Shown here piece by piece: positions 11,352-22,544 of a stretch of DNA of 64,000 nucleotides. This DNA comes from Chelonoidis abingdonii (taxonomy: Eukaryota > Chordata > Testudines > Testudinidae), in contig NC_133782.1 of assembly GCF_003597395.2 (NCBI RefSeq), positions 7,469,459-7,533,458 of the forward strand, in the 5' to 3' direction. The notes below the pieces were generated by a model. That model saw only the letters and a program-made list of their open reading frames with translations, was not told the origin of the DNA and did not search any database. Position numbers and translations under genes: made by a program. The stretch's first letter is position 1. The number at the start of each line of letters is the position of its first letter.

Positions 11352-11993
11352 GCTACATTACACTACGAGCGAGGGGTGTGATTCCCTTGCTCGTGTACAC
11401 ATGCTTGCACTAGCTCCGTGAGAGCTAGCGTGAGTATAAATAGCAGTGTAGCTGCAGTCACATGGGTAGCAGCAGCAGGACCGGTGCCCGGGTTTCTGGC
11501 GCCCTAGGCACTGGGCCATTTTGCCGCCACGCACGCGGGTCTCGCGGCTCCGGTGGAGCTGCCACAGGCATGCCTGCGGCAGGTCCACCGGAGCCGCGGG
11601 ACCAGCGGACCGTCCGCAGAAATGCCTGCGGCAGGTCCACCGGAGCCACGGGACCAGTAGACCCTCCGCAGGTACGACTGCGGCAGCTCCACCAGAGCCG
11701 CCTGCCGCCCTCCAGGCAAAGTGCCACCCCCCTCATAATGCTGGCACCCTAGGTGACTGCCTAAGTCGCCTAAATGAAAGCGCCGGCCCTGAGCGGCAGC
11801 GGAGCGAGTACATACCTCCTGGGTTCAGAAAGGTTTGTACTCAGCACGGTTCAGTTGTGCCTCTTCTGCCATAGCCAGTGCTGCTGCAGCGACACTGCTA
11901 TTTACACTCATGCCAGCTCTCATCGAGGTAGCGCGAGTACGTGTACATGGGCAGGGGAACCAAACCCCTAGCTCATAGTTTAGATGTAGTCTA
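11352..11993. mobile_element. Long foldback DNA element (arms about 125 bp)
   Basis: The left arm (11352-11476) and right arm (about 11870-11993) are inverse copies. Shared phrases include gagcgaggggt / gagctaggggt near the outer ends, gtgtacac in the middle and taaatagcagtgt nearer the centre. The outer ends carry a 'ctacattacactac'-type start like the elements at 20485 and 62052. A GC-rich element sits at the inner end of the left arm. No transposase frame is seen, so it is non-autonomous. The open frames here on both strands come from the GC-rich palindromic insert and are not genes. Confidence 0.6.
11476..11791. mobile_element. GC-rich hAT-like element nested in the foldback
   Basis: The left end is CAGGACCGGTGC; the right end inverted is CAGGGCCGGCGC. 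Flanks agcagcag (11468-11475) and agcggcag (11792-11799) form an 8-bp duplication with one mismatch. The inside is strongly CpG-rich, with direct and inverted copies of a unit around gcctgcggcaggtccaccgg (for example near 11572 and 11622). It reads as open frames in many phases, which is a base-composition effect. Confidence 0.6.
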
Positions 11994-12885
11994 GGTAGTA
12001 GGGGACTCATTTGTGTTGAGTGCTCCACAGTTTCACTGATCTTAATGGACATTACAGGTGCTCAGCATCCTTGAAAATCAGGCCTTGTGCTCTTCTACCT
12101 GATCACAGATGAAGGATAAATAGACCTGTTATTATGATGTCTTACTAACCCCAAAACACAAACCTTAAACACTGTGTTAAGAATTGGTGGCCCGTTCCAA
12201 TCATTACAAATACATCGTTGGGCTGTAGCTATGAGGTATTAATTCAAAAGAAGAAGATTTCTCTTGTTCAGACATGGGCATATTTCTGGATGATCTTACA
12301 TCAAACCACCATAAATAATTAATTAACCAGTGACACTGATAGCTCACCATTCATAATATATCTGTAATTTGTGAACTTCCTTAAAATTAATCATGGTTTT
12401 TAAAAAATATTAAAATGCAAATGGAACACATCAATCTGTGTTAACCGCTGACAAAGTTGTCTATTCCTTGTGCCCAGAGAAAATATTATTGTTACATAAC
12501 CGCTTGCTGCTTTAAGTGCTTTTCTTATAGTAAAGTAAACAAGAAATAACAGCTTGCTCCAATGCATGCCTAGGAGTCTATTTTCACTATTAAGTGTAAA
12601 ATCCGGTTGTTACCATAGCAGGATATACAATTTGTTTCGGTGGACTGCTCTACTGGAAATCACTGTTTCTTGTGCTTGGAATTTATAAAATTTTAATAAT
12701 CTCTTAGTTTGGCTGCATTTTAGCATTGTAGAAGTGTCCGCCGCTCTCCTGGTCTCCCATTCACTGCAGGAAACAGAACTCTTTTCAGAGAACAGAAGAT
12801 GTAATATTGTAAAAGAACTACCTGAGTAATGGTTAGATTCTTCACTGAACCCATCTCCTGCCATCTTTGGCTCAAGGAATCTGGG

Positions 12886-13130
12886 GCTAGATTTTCAGAA
12901 AGTTTAGGTGCACAATTGCATGTACAAAATGTATGCTCTATTATTTACCTGATTTGTACATGCAGTTGCCATGACTATGCAAAAAATTGGATAGTTGCAT
13001 GAGCATATAGCTAATAGATGTATTTGCATGTTATTTTCATCTTTTATGTGAGCAATGTCAATACATGTACAAACTAGGTGTGCAGTTACAAGTATAATTG
13101 CCTACTTAAACTGTCTGAAAATCCCTGCAA
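12886..13130. repeat. Dispersed repeat with attttcag termini
   Basis: Begins 'gctagattttcagaaag' and ends 'actgtctgaaaatccctgc', an imperfect inverted pair. The inside has many 'gcatgtac', 'ttgcatg' and 'gtgcaattg' phrases. Related tracts occur at about 28820-29000, 30250-30380 and 55020-55230. No coding capacity. Family not named. Confidence 0.45.
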
Positions 13131-13206
13131 ATGGATGATGATCCCTATATGTTAATTCTGGCCTTTCATTGCTAAAATTAGCAAATAACCTACTCCATTC
13201 TTCTCA

Positions 13207-14850
13207 TAGACTCATAGATTTTAAGGTTAGAAGGGACCATCTTGATTATCTACTCTGACCTCCTGCATACTGCAGGCCACAGAACCTCACCCACCCACTC
13301 CTGGAGTAGGCACATAACCTTTTGCTAAGTTACCGAAGTCCTCAAATAATGATTTAAAGACTTCAAGTTACAGAGAATCCACTACTTACTCTCATTCAAA
13401 CCAGCAAAAGATTCATGCCCCACACTGCAGAGGAAGACGAAAAACCCCTAGGATTTCTTCCAATCTGACCTGGGGGAAAATTCCTTCCCAACACCAAATA
13501 TGGTGATCAGTTAGACCCGGAGCATGTGGGCAAGACCCAGTAGTCGGACACCTGGGAAAGAATTCCCTATAGTAACTCTGAGCCCTCCCTCTAGTGTCCC
13601 ATCTCCAGCTATTTACTAATAGCAGTCACAGATTGCCTACAATGGCCTGTGACCCATCTCATCAAAACATCCTCTCCATAAACTTATCAAGCTCATTCTT
13701 AAAACAAGTAATGTTTTTTGTGCCCTTTATGTCTTTTGGAAGGCTGTTACAGAACTTTACTCCTCTAATGTCAAGCCTAAATTTATTGATGACCAATTTA
13801 TATCCATTTGTTCTTGTGCCAATATTGGCCCTTAAATAACTATTCTCCCTTCCAGGTGTTTATCCCTCTGAGGTATTTACAGAGAGCTATCCTATCTTCC
13901 CATAACCTTCATTTTGTTAAGCCTAACAAGACAAGCTCATTGAGTCTCCTCTCCTAAGGTAGGTTTTCTATTCCTTTAATCATCTTTAGTAGCCCTTCTG
14001 TGCATCTGTTGCAGTTTCAATTCATCTTTCTTAAACATGGGAAACCAGAATTGCACACAGTATTGCAGATGAGGTTTCTCCTTGTATAATGGTAATAACA
14101 CTTCCTTAGCTCTACTGGAAATACCTCACCTGATGCATCCTAGGACTGCATTAGCCTTTTTCACAGCCACATCACGTTGCTAGCTCATAGTCATGCTGTG
14201 ACTGACTAATACACCCAGGTCTTTCCTCTCCTCTATTGCTTCCAAATTCTTGTTGTTAGTCCCTAAGTACGTGACCTTGAATTCTGCACTGTTAAATTTC
14301 ATCTCATTTCTATTACTTCAGTTTCCAAGGTCATCCAGATCTTCTTGTATGATATTTCAGTTCTCCTCCGTATTGCAATACCTTCCAATTTTGTGTCATC
14401 TGCAAATTTTATTTGTATACTCCCACTTTTTTGTGTCAACTTCATTAATGGAAATGTTAAATAAGATTGGTCCCAAGACCATTCCTTGAGGAGGTCCACC
14501 AGTAACCTCCCTCCTTCCTGACATTTGAACTTTCAGTATGACCCGTTGTAGTCTCCCCTTTAACTAGTTTCTTACTCACCTTTCAATTGTCATACGAATC
14601 TCCATCTTCTCCAATTTAACAATTTCCCATGTGGAACAGTGTCATGCATTACTGAAATCCAAGTAGATTAGATCTACTGCATTTCCTTTATTTAGAAAAT
14701 CTTCTCAAAGAAAGAGATCAAGTTGGTCTGGCATGATCTACCTTTTCTAAAACCAAGATGGATTTGTATGTTGAAATGATGCAACTATTTTTCTGTCTGT
14801 GGATTCTCTCCTATCACCTGGAAAATTTAGCTTTTTGTAACTAAATTGTG
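13207..14850 (-). mobile_element. CR1-type LINE, minus orientation, with 3' end
   Basis: The 3' end lies at the left with the (catagactcatag)-type terminal repeat and the tail 'aggttagaagggaccat'. Moving right, the sequence is the reverse of the CR1 3' UTR and then ORF2: the 'gaaaccagaattgcacac' segment near 14040 is the inverse of the RT C-terminal region also seen at 63640 and at 200-250. The frame is broken many times. It is about 1.6 kb and so 5' truncated. It ends about 490 bp from NTSR1 exon 3. Confidence 0.75.
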
Positions 14851-15338
14851 TTTTGACATGAGCTGCTCCACCTTACAGCTAATGTCTCTGTGTCTTAGAT
14901 ACACACTAACAATTACTTAGGATGGAAAAAAAATGATCCAACCAAGGATTCTTAGGGACTGGCAGAGGTGAAAATTGGTCACTGTACTAGTAACAGGTGG
15001 TAATTTTGTGATTGCCAACATGAGATAATCAGATGCTATTTGAATACATGCTAATGTTTTCCACCACATACACCTTTGGAATCCAGCTTTTAAAACCTGT
15101 AATAAAAAAAACAAGCTGAAGACAATTTTGAGACGGTTTTAAGTTCATATTTTCCCTGTAAAACTTCAGGGCTAGATTCTGATCTCCTTATTAAATATCA
15201 CCAGACCCCCTGTTGACCTCAAAGGTGCTAGTAGTTGAAGAACATGGTAGTCAGTGGAAGTAAGGGGAGCACAGTCTGGTCCTTGGATTTCTGCAGTGGC
15301 ATGGTACAATCACATTTTACTTCAAAATAATGACTCAC

Positions 15339-15429
15339 TCTGTCCAGTGATCTGCTGGAACATAGCAAAACATGAGACGCCGTATATGATAAGGAAGCCA
15401 GCAGACCACAAAGGCAATCACAACAGCAC
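15339..15429 (-). CDS. NTSR1: Neurotensin receptor type 1, exon 3 (TM6)
   Basis: A 91-bp exon too short to stand out as an ORF. On the minus strand it follows acceptor ttgcag and ends at donor gtgagt. Taking the phase from exon 2, it completes an Arg codon and then reads [20 protein letters not shown] followed by CYVPADHWT, and leaves two bases (GA) for exon 4. This is TM6 with the toggle-switch motif CWLP and the Arg pair at its outer end, then ECL3. In the mammalian receptor, residues of this outer TM6-ECL3 region bind neurotensin (established knowledge). The length keeps both neighbouring exons in frame, so the gene looks intact here. Confidence 0.95.
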
Positions 15430-15929
15430 CTGCAAGGTACAAACATTTCCATTATTCTTTTTTGGAAATAAAAAAAGCGATCAGTTTTTGTGCACGTTTA
15501 ACACTATTTTCTTTTAAAAGCACCAGCATTGTCCTATGTGCCTTTGTGCTAATCAATAAAAGCCCCAGAGGGATAGCCATGGCTTTTATCTTTTATGGTA
15601 GAACAAGGGTAATGGAAATAATGGAAACTGGTTACAATCTCTGGGGGAGTAGTGGGGTATAAACAGAAGAAAAGAGGTCTAATGCATGAAAAGGCAGTAA
15701 AGGACACCTCACATTGTCTAGTTCAGACTCCGCATCAAGCAAAATCTGTCTCCACGTTGTATTTATATTTTATTTAACAGACATAACCATAGCACTTTTT
15801 TCATCCAGTGGCACATAGAATAAGGAATACTATGACCTCAGCAGTTCATAGCACATACCTGTGTCCCATGTGTACAAAGCCATTGAATTACCAGGAGTCC
15901 CACTGTGTTACTGATCATCAAATGATTTC

Positions 15930-16070
15930 TAAGGATGATTTAGCTCTCTGGGGCAGGACTCATCTTTTTGTTCTGGTAGGACAACATGTAGGGGTCCTGG
16001 TGCATGACTGGTGGTGCACGACCACAATCCAAATAATGCATAATACTACTATTAATAAAAATCAATAATC
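15930..16070 (+). repeat. Ancient SINE-like dispersed repeat
   Basis: Starts with 'ctctggggcaggactcatct', then 'tttttgttctgg', and ends in an A/T-rich 'aatactactattaataaaaa' run. It is the opposite-sense partner of 7895-8065. The following 16080-17300 region shows no recognised gene or repeat. Confidence 0.5.
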
Positions 16071-17309
16071 AGGTGTATCTATCAATCATAATGTTTTATT
16101 CCCGAGGGACAGCTTTTCAGCAGGAGTTTGCAACACACCACACACTCCATTAGATTTGTCGAAGTAGAAACTTTGATAGTTCTGCTGGAAACCTTGTGAC
16201 ATGAATGCAGTAGCACAGATGGAATCTTTTTTTGATGAGAACAGATGTCCATTTTAAAATGGGATCCTTCAATATGATCTTGTAGCAGGGATAACGTTTT
16301 TATTCCAGATCCACTTATTGACTGAGAGAGTTCTATGGGTGTGGCCCTAACAGCATCCCAATGCAAGAGGCTCATTGGTAGGGAGTTTCAGCTGGCCTGA
16401 CCAGTTCAGTGTACCCCAGTTCATTAATGTCATAAACTGTATCTGATGTGCCATATAAATTATCATTGGAAAACTAATCACACTGATCTCCCCTCACTTT
16501 AACTGAATTACTCTTGAGGGGAAGTAGAATCATGTCCTTGGAAGCTGTCTGAAATTATTTCTTGACATCAACCCAGGACCTTGGTAGCTTGGTATTTTGT
16601 TTTGCGAGGCACAGAGCTATGGTTATCAGTCAGTCAGAATCGTGGATGATAAAGCCCAGTCGGTGGGTGCCTTTGTTAATCTAGATTTTTTTTAAATCAG
16701 GGAATCAAGGGAAAGATTCCTTTTCTTACAATGCATATTTCCAGTGCTGTAAGAAATGACAGGGGTCTGGCAGAATCCCAGCAGGAAACCTCAGTCAAAA
16801 CAGCACAAAATGACAGTCATGGAGAAAAATCAGATATAAATATAACCAACATATTGCTTTTCATCCCAAATGTGCTTTACAGATGGTAAGTGCCAAATTG
16901 TTCCTGGCCTTTATGTGGGCTCCTATGATGATGGGAGACAGGAAAGATCCCTTTGAGGCCTACATAACAGCCAGATGCAATTTGCAGCCTCCATATTCAG
17001 GGAGGCACCCCTTTTCCCTGGCTGTGAACAGTGTCCAAGAGAGTGGGAACTTGTCCCCAACCATTCCCTCCTCACCAATAGGGCTGGTGCACAGAGGGGA
17101 CTATGCTGTGCTTCATGAGGGGGCGTAGCCACAGGGATGTTCCTCCTAGGGAATGGAGCACTTGAGGAGGATTCTGACTTCTGAATACAGATTAATCCTC
17201 CAGAAGTTCCCCCACTCTAATCACCTCACACTATGGGCCTGTACCAAGAGGCCCAATTGGTCCTTCAGTAACTAACTGTCCTCATGCTCCTGTGGAGCAA
17301 GCAAGAAAG

Positions 17310-17450
17310 TGATCGTATCTCCATTTTGTGGGTGGATACAATGAGGCAAGAATGACTTGCCCAAAGCCACCCAGGTAGTTGGCGTCTGAGCTGGTATCAG
17401 CACCCAAGAGCTCCTAGCTCCCAGCCCTGTACTCGGAGCATTGTACCATG
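17310..17450 (-). mobile_element. MIR/CORE-SINE fragment, minus orientation
   Basis: Contains 'ccattttgtgggtggatac', 'aatgaggca', 'gacttgcccaaagccaccca' and 'agctcccagccctgtactc', which is the reverse of the MIR core 'cctcagtttcc...aaaatgggg' layout. Plus-strand relatives are at 40998-41245 and 45430-45655. Confidence 0.65.
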
Positions 17451-17733
17451 ATCAGTGCCAGCTGTAACAGGACTCTACTGGGAAGGAGTAGGGGAGAGAA
17501 TCATCGCCAGAAGGGGAGGTCAGGCCATGGCATCCTTGTGGAGGCTCCCACGCAGCCTGTTCTGTTGGCTGTGCCTCTGGACAGCCATGTCAGCAAATGG
17601 ACAGTCTAAGGAAACAGAGGAAAGTTCATACAGTGTAAACTGAGTTAGACAAGCCCAAGAACCCCCATTTAAGATGAGACTGAAAAGTTGAGAGTTCAGA
17701 CATTAGCCAGAACTTTGTTGCACTGGGTTTGAG

Positions 17734-18034
17734 CCATAGGCACCGACTTCCCCTCTAGCTGGGGGCTGGAGGTGGTCGGCTTCCCTGCTCTTCCCCAGGC
17801 CCGCATCCATTCCTATCCTTCCCCCAAGTCCCTGCCCCCATCCCACCTCTCCTCAGTGCGTGCCCTGTCCCCACTGCTCCCCTTCCCTCCTGGAGCTTCC
17901 TAAACACCGTGAAACATCTGAGAGGCACTGGGGAGCGGGGGAGCTTGGTTGCCGGTGGGCGCTGCTGAGCAGCACCTGCTAATTTTTTTCTGTGGATGCT
18001 CCAGCCCTGGAGCACCCATGGAGGCAGCACCTAT
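17734..18034. mobile_element. hAT-like non-autonomous element with exact 8-bp TSD
   Basis: The ends are inverse: ccataggcaccgac at the left and gcagcacctat at the right. The flanks ggtttgag (17726-17733) and ggtttgag (18035-18042) are identical. The left end has two extra bases relative to the right, so one end may be eroded. The inside has C-rich text and 'ggagcacccatgg'-type phrases seen in abundant turtle DNA elements. No transposase is present; the C/G-rich frames are not genes. Confidence 0.6.
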
Positions 18035-18042
18035 GGTTTGAG

Positions 18043-20484
18043 CTGGGGATAAGTTGGCCCTCTACTCTCCTCAGTGTACGCGCAACTGGCCTCAGGTGGC
18101 ACGTGACCAGGATTCATCACCGAATTTGGTGCAATGATTGGATCATTCACTTCCCCTGCCCAGGACAGGTACTGACAGGGAGCACGGCATTAATGCTGAT
18201 CCACCCCCTAACCCCACCACTCTCAACTATGATCTGGCATCAAGGCTCAGAGGAGATGAAGTGCGTTGGTTGGAGGATCTGATTTTCTTAATTAAAAGTA
18301 CAGCACTGAGGCTGGAAGAGGGGTACATTTGCAGAGGCTAGCTGTATTCCTCTGGGGTATTGGAAGACCTTTCACATATGCTGCAAAAGCCGTTAATTTT
18401 GATAAGATTTTTGGGAAAGGTAGGGGGTATGTTCCTGAGAGAAAGCTAGAGGATCTGTTATTGCTCTTTTAGCTGAATGAATTCATTATTTTGATGTGAT
18501 TATTTTTTGGCTGCTGTGTTGTCACTGCAATTGTAGCTCTAATTCACTGTTAGGGCACCTAGAGCTTTGTGATTTAAATCTAAAGAAATAATAAAATTAA
18601 TACGTCCAATGAGGGCCTGATCCTGTCATTTACTTTGGTGGCTGCAGGTGCAGACCTCAAATAAGATGAGGTGAGGGAGCAGTGGGGCACTCTAGCATCT
18701 TTTTAAAACCATCTTCCAAGTCTTCAAGAGGGTGTGAAGTCATTTCTTCACAGTGGGAGGCAACAGGTGTCAGCTCCTCTCAGCCACCCTGCCTGGGAAC
18801 ATTGCAGGACGGGCAAGAAAAGGATGTTTGAATAGCTGCAAAGTTTGAAGTGACACTGATAACTCTCAGGGAATTCACAGGAGGACCGAGACACCATCTT
18901 CAACTCATTTTGTGATGAGTTTAAAAAAAACCTAATACAGTAGACAGACATTTTTGTGAGTGAAAAGCAATGCACATCAGGCAGACCTGCTTTCTCCTGT
19001 AGAACTGGGGCTATTTCCCTCAGCTGTGCCTTTTTCTTTATTTAGCAAAATTCACTAAAGCATGAATCACAGTTCCTGCTATGCGTCTTCAAGTCTCCCA
19101 GTCATTCTGGATGGTAGCATTTGGGCAGCAGCAGCTGTACGGGATGGGCTGTATTGTGGACTGCCCTTTGCAGAGCAGAGAAAGAACTAGAGAACAAACG
19201 TCCTCAAGGCTCATAACAAGAGCAAAGTGTCTGGATTCTAGTGTAGCAGACTGGAAATTTTGTGACAGCTCCTCTGAATGAAAAAAATGGAGCATTTTTA
19301 TTGCATATAAAAATAAATTATTTGCTCATTTATGTATCCTCTGTGCTATTCATTTTGATATTAAATTTGATGTATTTATGCTGCCCCCATGTATACTAAC
19401 ACCATATAACAGCATTGTAGAAGCTGTCAGGAAGAAAACAGAAGTTTTGTAAAGGGCCTCCAAAAGGTGTTACGTGTATGTACGCACATTTTTACATACA
19501 CACACACACACTTTTCAGGTGCAAACAACTGCTTTAAAAATGGTCCCCAATAGATTATTTTGGAGCAAAGTTTAACACTTGTGCACGCCCTGGTTTTAGA
19601 CTTATTAAGAGACTCTTATGGTTTGATGTTAAATCCCAGATATGCAGCATCTCAAAAACTGTTTTTCTACTGTGCTATTTCTGATGTGTGGCATTGTACA
19701 TCTCAGCTTAGAAGGCCCTGCCCTGTATTTGTTACCCTTAATAATGTTTCAACTTTATCAACTGGATCAAGAATACATAGGGTGGCAAGCCAGCCCTTCT
19801 CCATCCACTCCCTGGGATCCGATTCCAAACAGGGGCACATGTCAATTTCCATCTAAAAAACATTGAGTAAACAACCTCCCCTTTTATCTCATTCTCTTTC
19901 AGAAACCTAACGCTCTTTCCCTTTCATCACGCCTTGGTGAGCTAGGTGCTTACCAGGGAAAAGAGATGGGTTGTAAAAGGAATGCTGGATAAAGTAGATA
20001 TTTAAACAATTTCTGTTGGATCCCAGAAACTGTTACGTACAATCTTTTGGGTTCATTCAGGGATTTCTTCTTGAGGAGGCAGAGACTGTTGATTACATGT
20101 TGCAGTTCAGCTTGGGTGAGCCACCAACGTGTTGTGTTCTCAAAGAGAAATAGATGCGGATGAGAGAGTTCATTTAATCTCACAGCAGAGTAACACGTGC
20201 TAGAGCAGAGCACACGGGGTGACAGTGCCCTGGGGACTGGCTCAACAGGAAACATTACCTTCTGCCGCCATGGTATAGATCTAAAGCCCATTAAAGTTAT
20301 TGAGCATCCTTCCACCAACTTCTGTGGGCTTTGGATCGGACCCAAAATTGAATCAGTCTGTGGGTGACCCACAGGAATGGTGTTCATGGGCCTGGAAATG
20401 TTTTTAAAGATGGTTTGTTCTTTATTCCCCAAATTGACATTTCTTTATTGAAAGAGACTGGGCCCCTTATCTCTGCCTCTGGCC
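18043..20484. other. NTSR1: Intron 2 stretch without a recognised gene
   Basis: No exon-like ORF or well-defined repeat was seen except a short (CA)n run at 19495-19511. The longest frame (19950-20432, minus, 160 codons) has no domain or composition pattern I recognise and no splice or promoter context. Confidence 0.5.
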
Positions 20485-20754
20485 ACGTCTACACTACGCG
20501 TGAAAATCGATTTTAGATACTCAATTTCAGCTACGAGAATAGCGTAGCTGAAATCGAATATCTAAAATCGATTTACTTACCCGTCTTCACCGCGCGGGAT
20601 TGATGTGCGCGGCTCGCCATGTCGATTACGGAACTCTGTTTGTTTTGGTGGAGTTCCGGAATCGATCTAAGCGCACTCTGGGATCGATATATCCCGTCCA
20701 GATCAGACGCGATATATCGATCCCCGAGCAATCGATTTTAACGCGCCGATACGG
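20485..20754. mobile_element. CpG-bearing DNA element with internal hairpin, cut by a gap
   Basis: Starts 'ggccacgtctacactacgcg', a terminal type seen at 11352-11993 and 61690-62052. Bases about 20504-20570 form a strong hairpin: cgattttagata pairs with tatctaaaatcg, and tttcagctacg with cgtagctgaaa. Further gatatatcgat palindromes follow near 20690 and 20712. The right end is missing because the gap begins at 20755. Confidence 0.55.
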
Positions 20755-20779
20755 NNNNNNNNNNNNNNNNNNNNNNNNN
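20755..20779. other. Assembly gap (25 N)
   Basis: A run of 25 N. It interrupts the palindrome-rich element to its left, so its true length and content are unknown. Confidence 0.99.
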
Positions 20780-21532
20780 GAAAATCAAGGCTGCTTTTAA
20801 ATTGAGTTACACGGGGCAAGATCGGGCCATAAAATGCTGCTATTCATATATGAAAAAATAGGATCAACATCTGTAAGCAGATCCATGGTGAACCAGACTG
20901 GGGAAAACACAGATACAATCCCCTAGGAATGGGATAAAGCTTGTGTTTGGCTTTTTATTCCTTTCTACCCCATTTCACATCTAACTTGTTTATTGAAAAT
21001 CAGTTCAGTCTTAAATTATTGCATCTGGGCTTTTCTATACTTATTTAAACTAATTCAGCTTTATCTTCTATCTGTTTAAAAATGATTATAAGAATTCAAT
21101 GCTGCTGCTGCTGCAATATTAGCTTTTTACCATATTTTGCTCTAATCACTCATCATGGCTTAGTTTTTAAAATTAAATCTGCAATTTTGAAAGTGACTCA
21201 GGGGGATTTAGATGGCAAATTTCTATTAAAATTAATTGTACCCAATCCCTTAGGCAGTTTAAATCACAGTCTAAAAGTTTATTAACCCTTTAAAAACAAA
21301 CTATGAGATGAACCATATAGTTTCCATATAAATCTGCATTTGACAGTAAGAGGAAAGGTCTAGACAGAGTATTGTCTAAACTGTTCAGTGGATGACTGCA
21401 TACCAATGTAGCAAACCTTTGTTCTGCGTTGTGAAATCTAAACTGTTTTAAGACACAGTTATACATTCTATTCTTTTCATTAGAATTTTACTTTGTAGTA
21501 GGGATGCCAGACAAAAAAAAAGGCAAACATAT

Positions 21533-22431
21533 TGTCATAAACAGTAGCTAGGGGTTAATGTTTCTTTTACTGTAAAGGGTTACAAGGAACCAAACACTGA
21601 CCAGAGGACCAATTAGGAAACCGGATTTTTCAAGCTCAGGAGGGAATTTTTGGGGTGTGTGTTGTTTTTCTGTCTGTGCTCTCCTCGGCTATGAAGTGAT
21701 TTCTATCTCCAGGTTCTAATCTTCAGTTTCCAAGTTGTGAGTACAAAGTAGAAAACAATAGGGCTATATTGTGGTGTTTTTTTTTTTTTTTTGTATTTAT
21801 ATGTGTGTAGTTTGCTGGAATGTTTTAAATTGTATATCTTTTTGGATAGGCTGTTTATTCATTTTTTCTTTTAAGCAATTGATCCTGTATATTGTCAACC
21901 TTGATACAGAGACCATTTTTATGTCTTTTTTCTTTCTTTTTATATAAAGCTTTCTTTTTTAAACTTGTTGATTTTCTTTTCTAGTTGAGGCCTAGGGGGA
22001 TAGAATCTCTGTGCCAGGGTTTATGGTCTCTCTCGGGGAAAGACTGGAGGGGGAAATCTCTTTGTGTCGAGTTGACAAGCTTACTTTGCAGGGACTTCTA
22101 TGAGGGTGAAAGAAACTGGATCTCTCTGTTTGGCATTTCAAGGATTTGAAAATAGGGTGATTGTCCAGGGCCATCCAGGGAGGGGAAGCCTGGGGAGGAA
22201 ATAAAGAGGAGACAAGGGGAGGGGGTTATTTCCCTTTGTTGTAGACTCAGGGCATCTGAGTCTTGGGGTCCCCCAGGGAAGGTTTTGGGGAGACCAGAGT
22301 GCGCCAGACACTGGGAATTCTGGCTGGTGGCAGTGCTATCAGATCTAAGCTGGTAATTAAGCTTGGAGGGTTCATGCAGGCACCCACATTTTGGATGCTA
22401 AGATTCAGAATTGGGACTTATGCTTATGATA
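21533..22431 (+). mobile_element. Solo LTR, same family as 59291-60268
   Basis: Starts TGTCATAAACAG and ends TTATGATA, an inverted terminal pair with the expected final CA changed to TA. Flanks catat (21528-21532) and catat (22432-22436) make an exact 5-bp duplication. The interior shares long ordered text with the minus-strand copy at 59291-60268, for example 'ccagggaaggtttt' and 'agatctaagctgg'. No internal coding region, so it is a solo LTR. The 5-bp duplication fits Ty3/gypsy-type or some ERVs. Confidence 0.7.
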
Positions 22432-22521
22432 CATATACAGTACTAAACTCATGTATCAGTTATCCTACAAGGCAGTGCAAAGACAAAACAAATGTTTAGT
22501 GGAAGAAAGTAGCAGATAAAC

Positions 22522-22544
22522 GAAAGAAAGAAAGAAAGAAAGAA
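22522..22544. repeat. (GAAA)n microsatellite
   Basis: Five to six GAAA units in a row, just downstream of the solo LTR. The following DNA up to 24755 contains no recognised gene or repeat; its frames up to 116 codons overlap on both strands without domains. Confidence 0.85.

Larger units (their letters stand above)
8995..15338 (-). other. NTSR1: NTSR1 intron 3
   Basis: About 6.3 kb, with donor gtgagt (plus-strand bases 15333-15338) and acceptor cag before 8994. It is a phase-2 intron, splitting a codon after its second base. It contains a hAT fragment, a PLE foldback, a TIR element, a large foldback with a nested GC-rich element, and a CR1 copy. No other exon was recognised in it. Confidence 0.85.

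Noticed and set aside
11358..12052. Cluster of overlapping Arg/Pro/Gly-rich frames on both strands
   Set aside because: They arise from the CpG-rich palindromic insert and foldback arms.
19950..20432. 160-codon minus frame as a coding gene
   Set aside because: Longest frame in its region but no motif, no splice or start context, and mixed composition. Could be chance in this A/T-moderate stretch.
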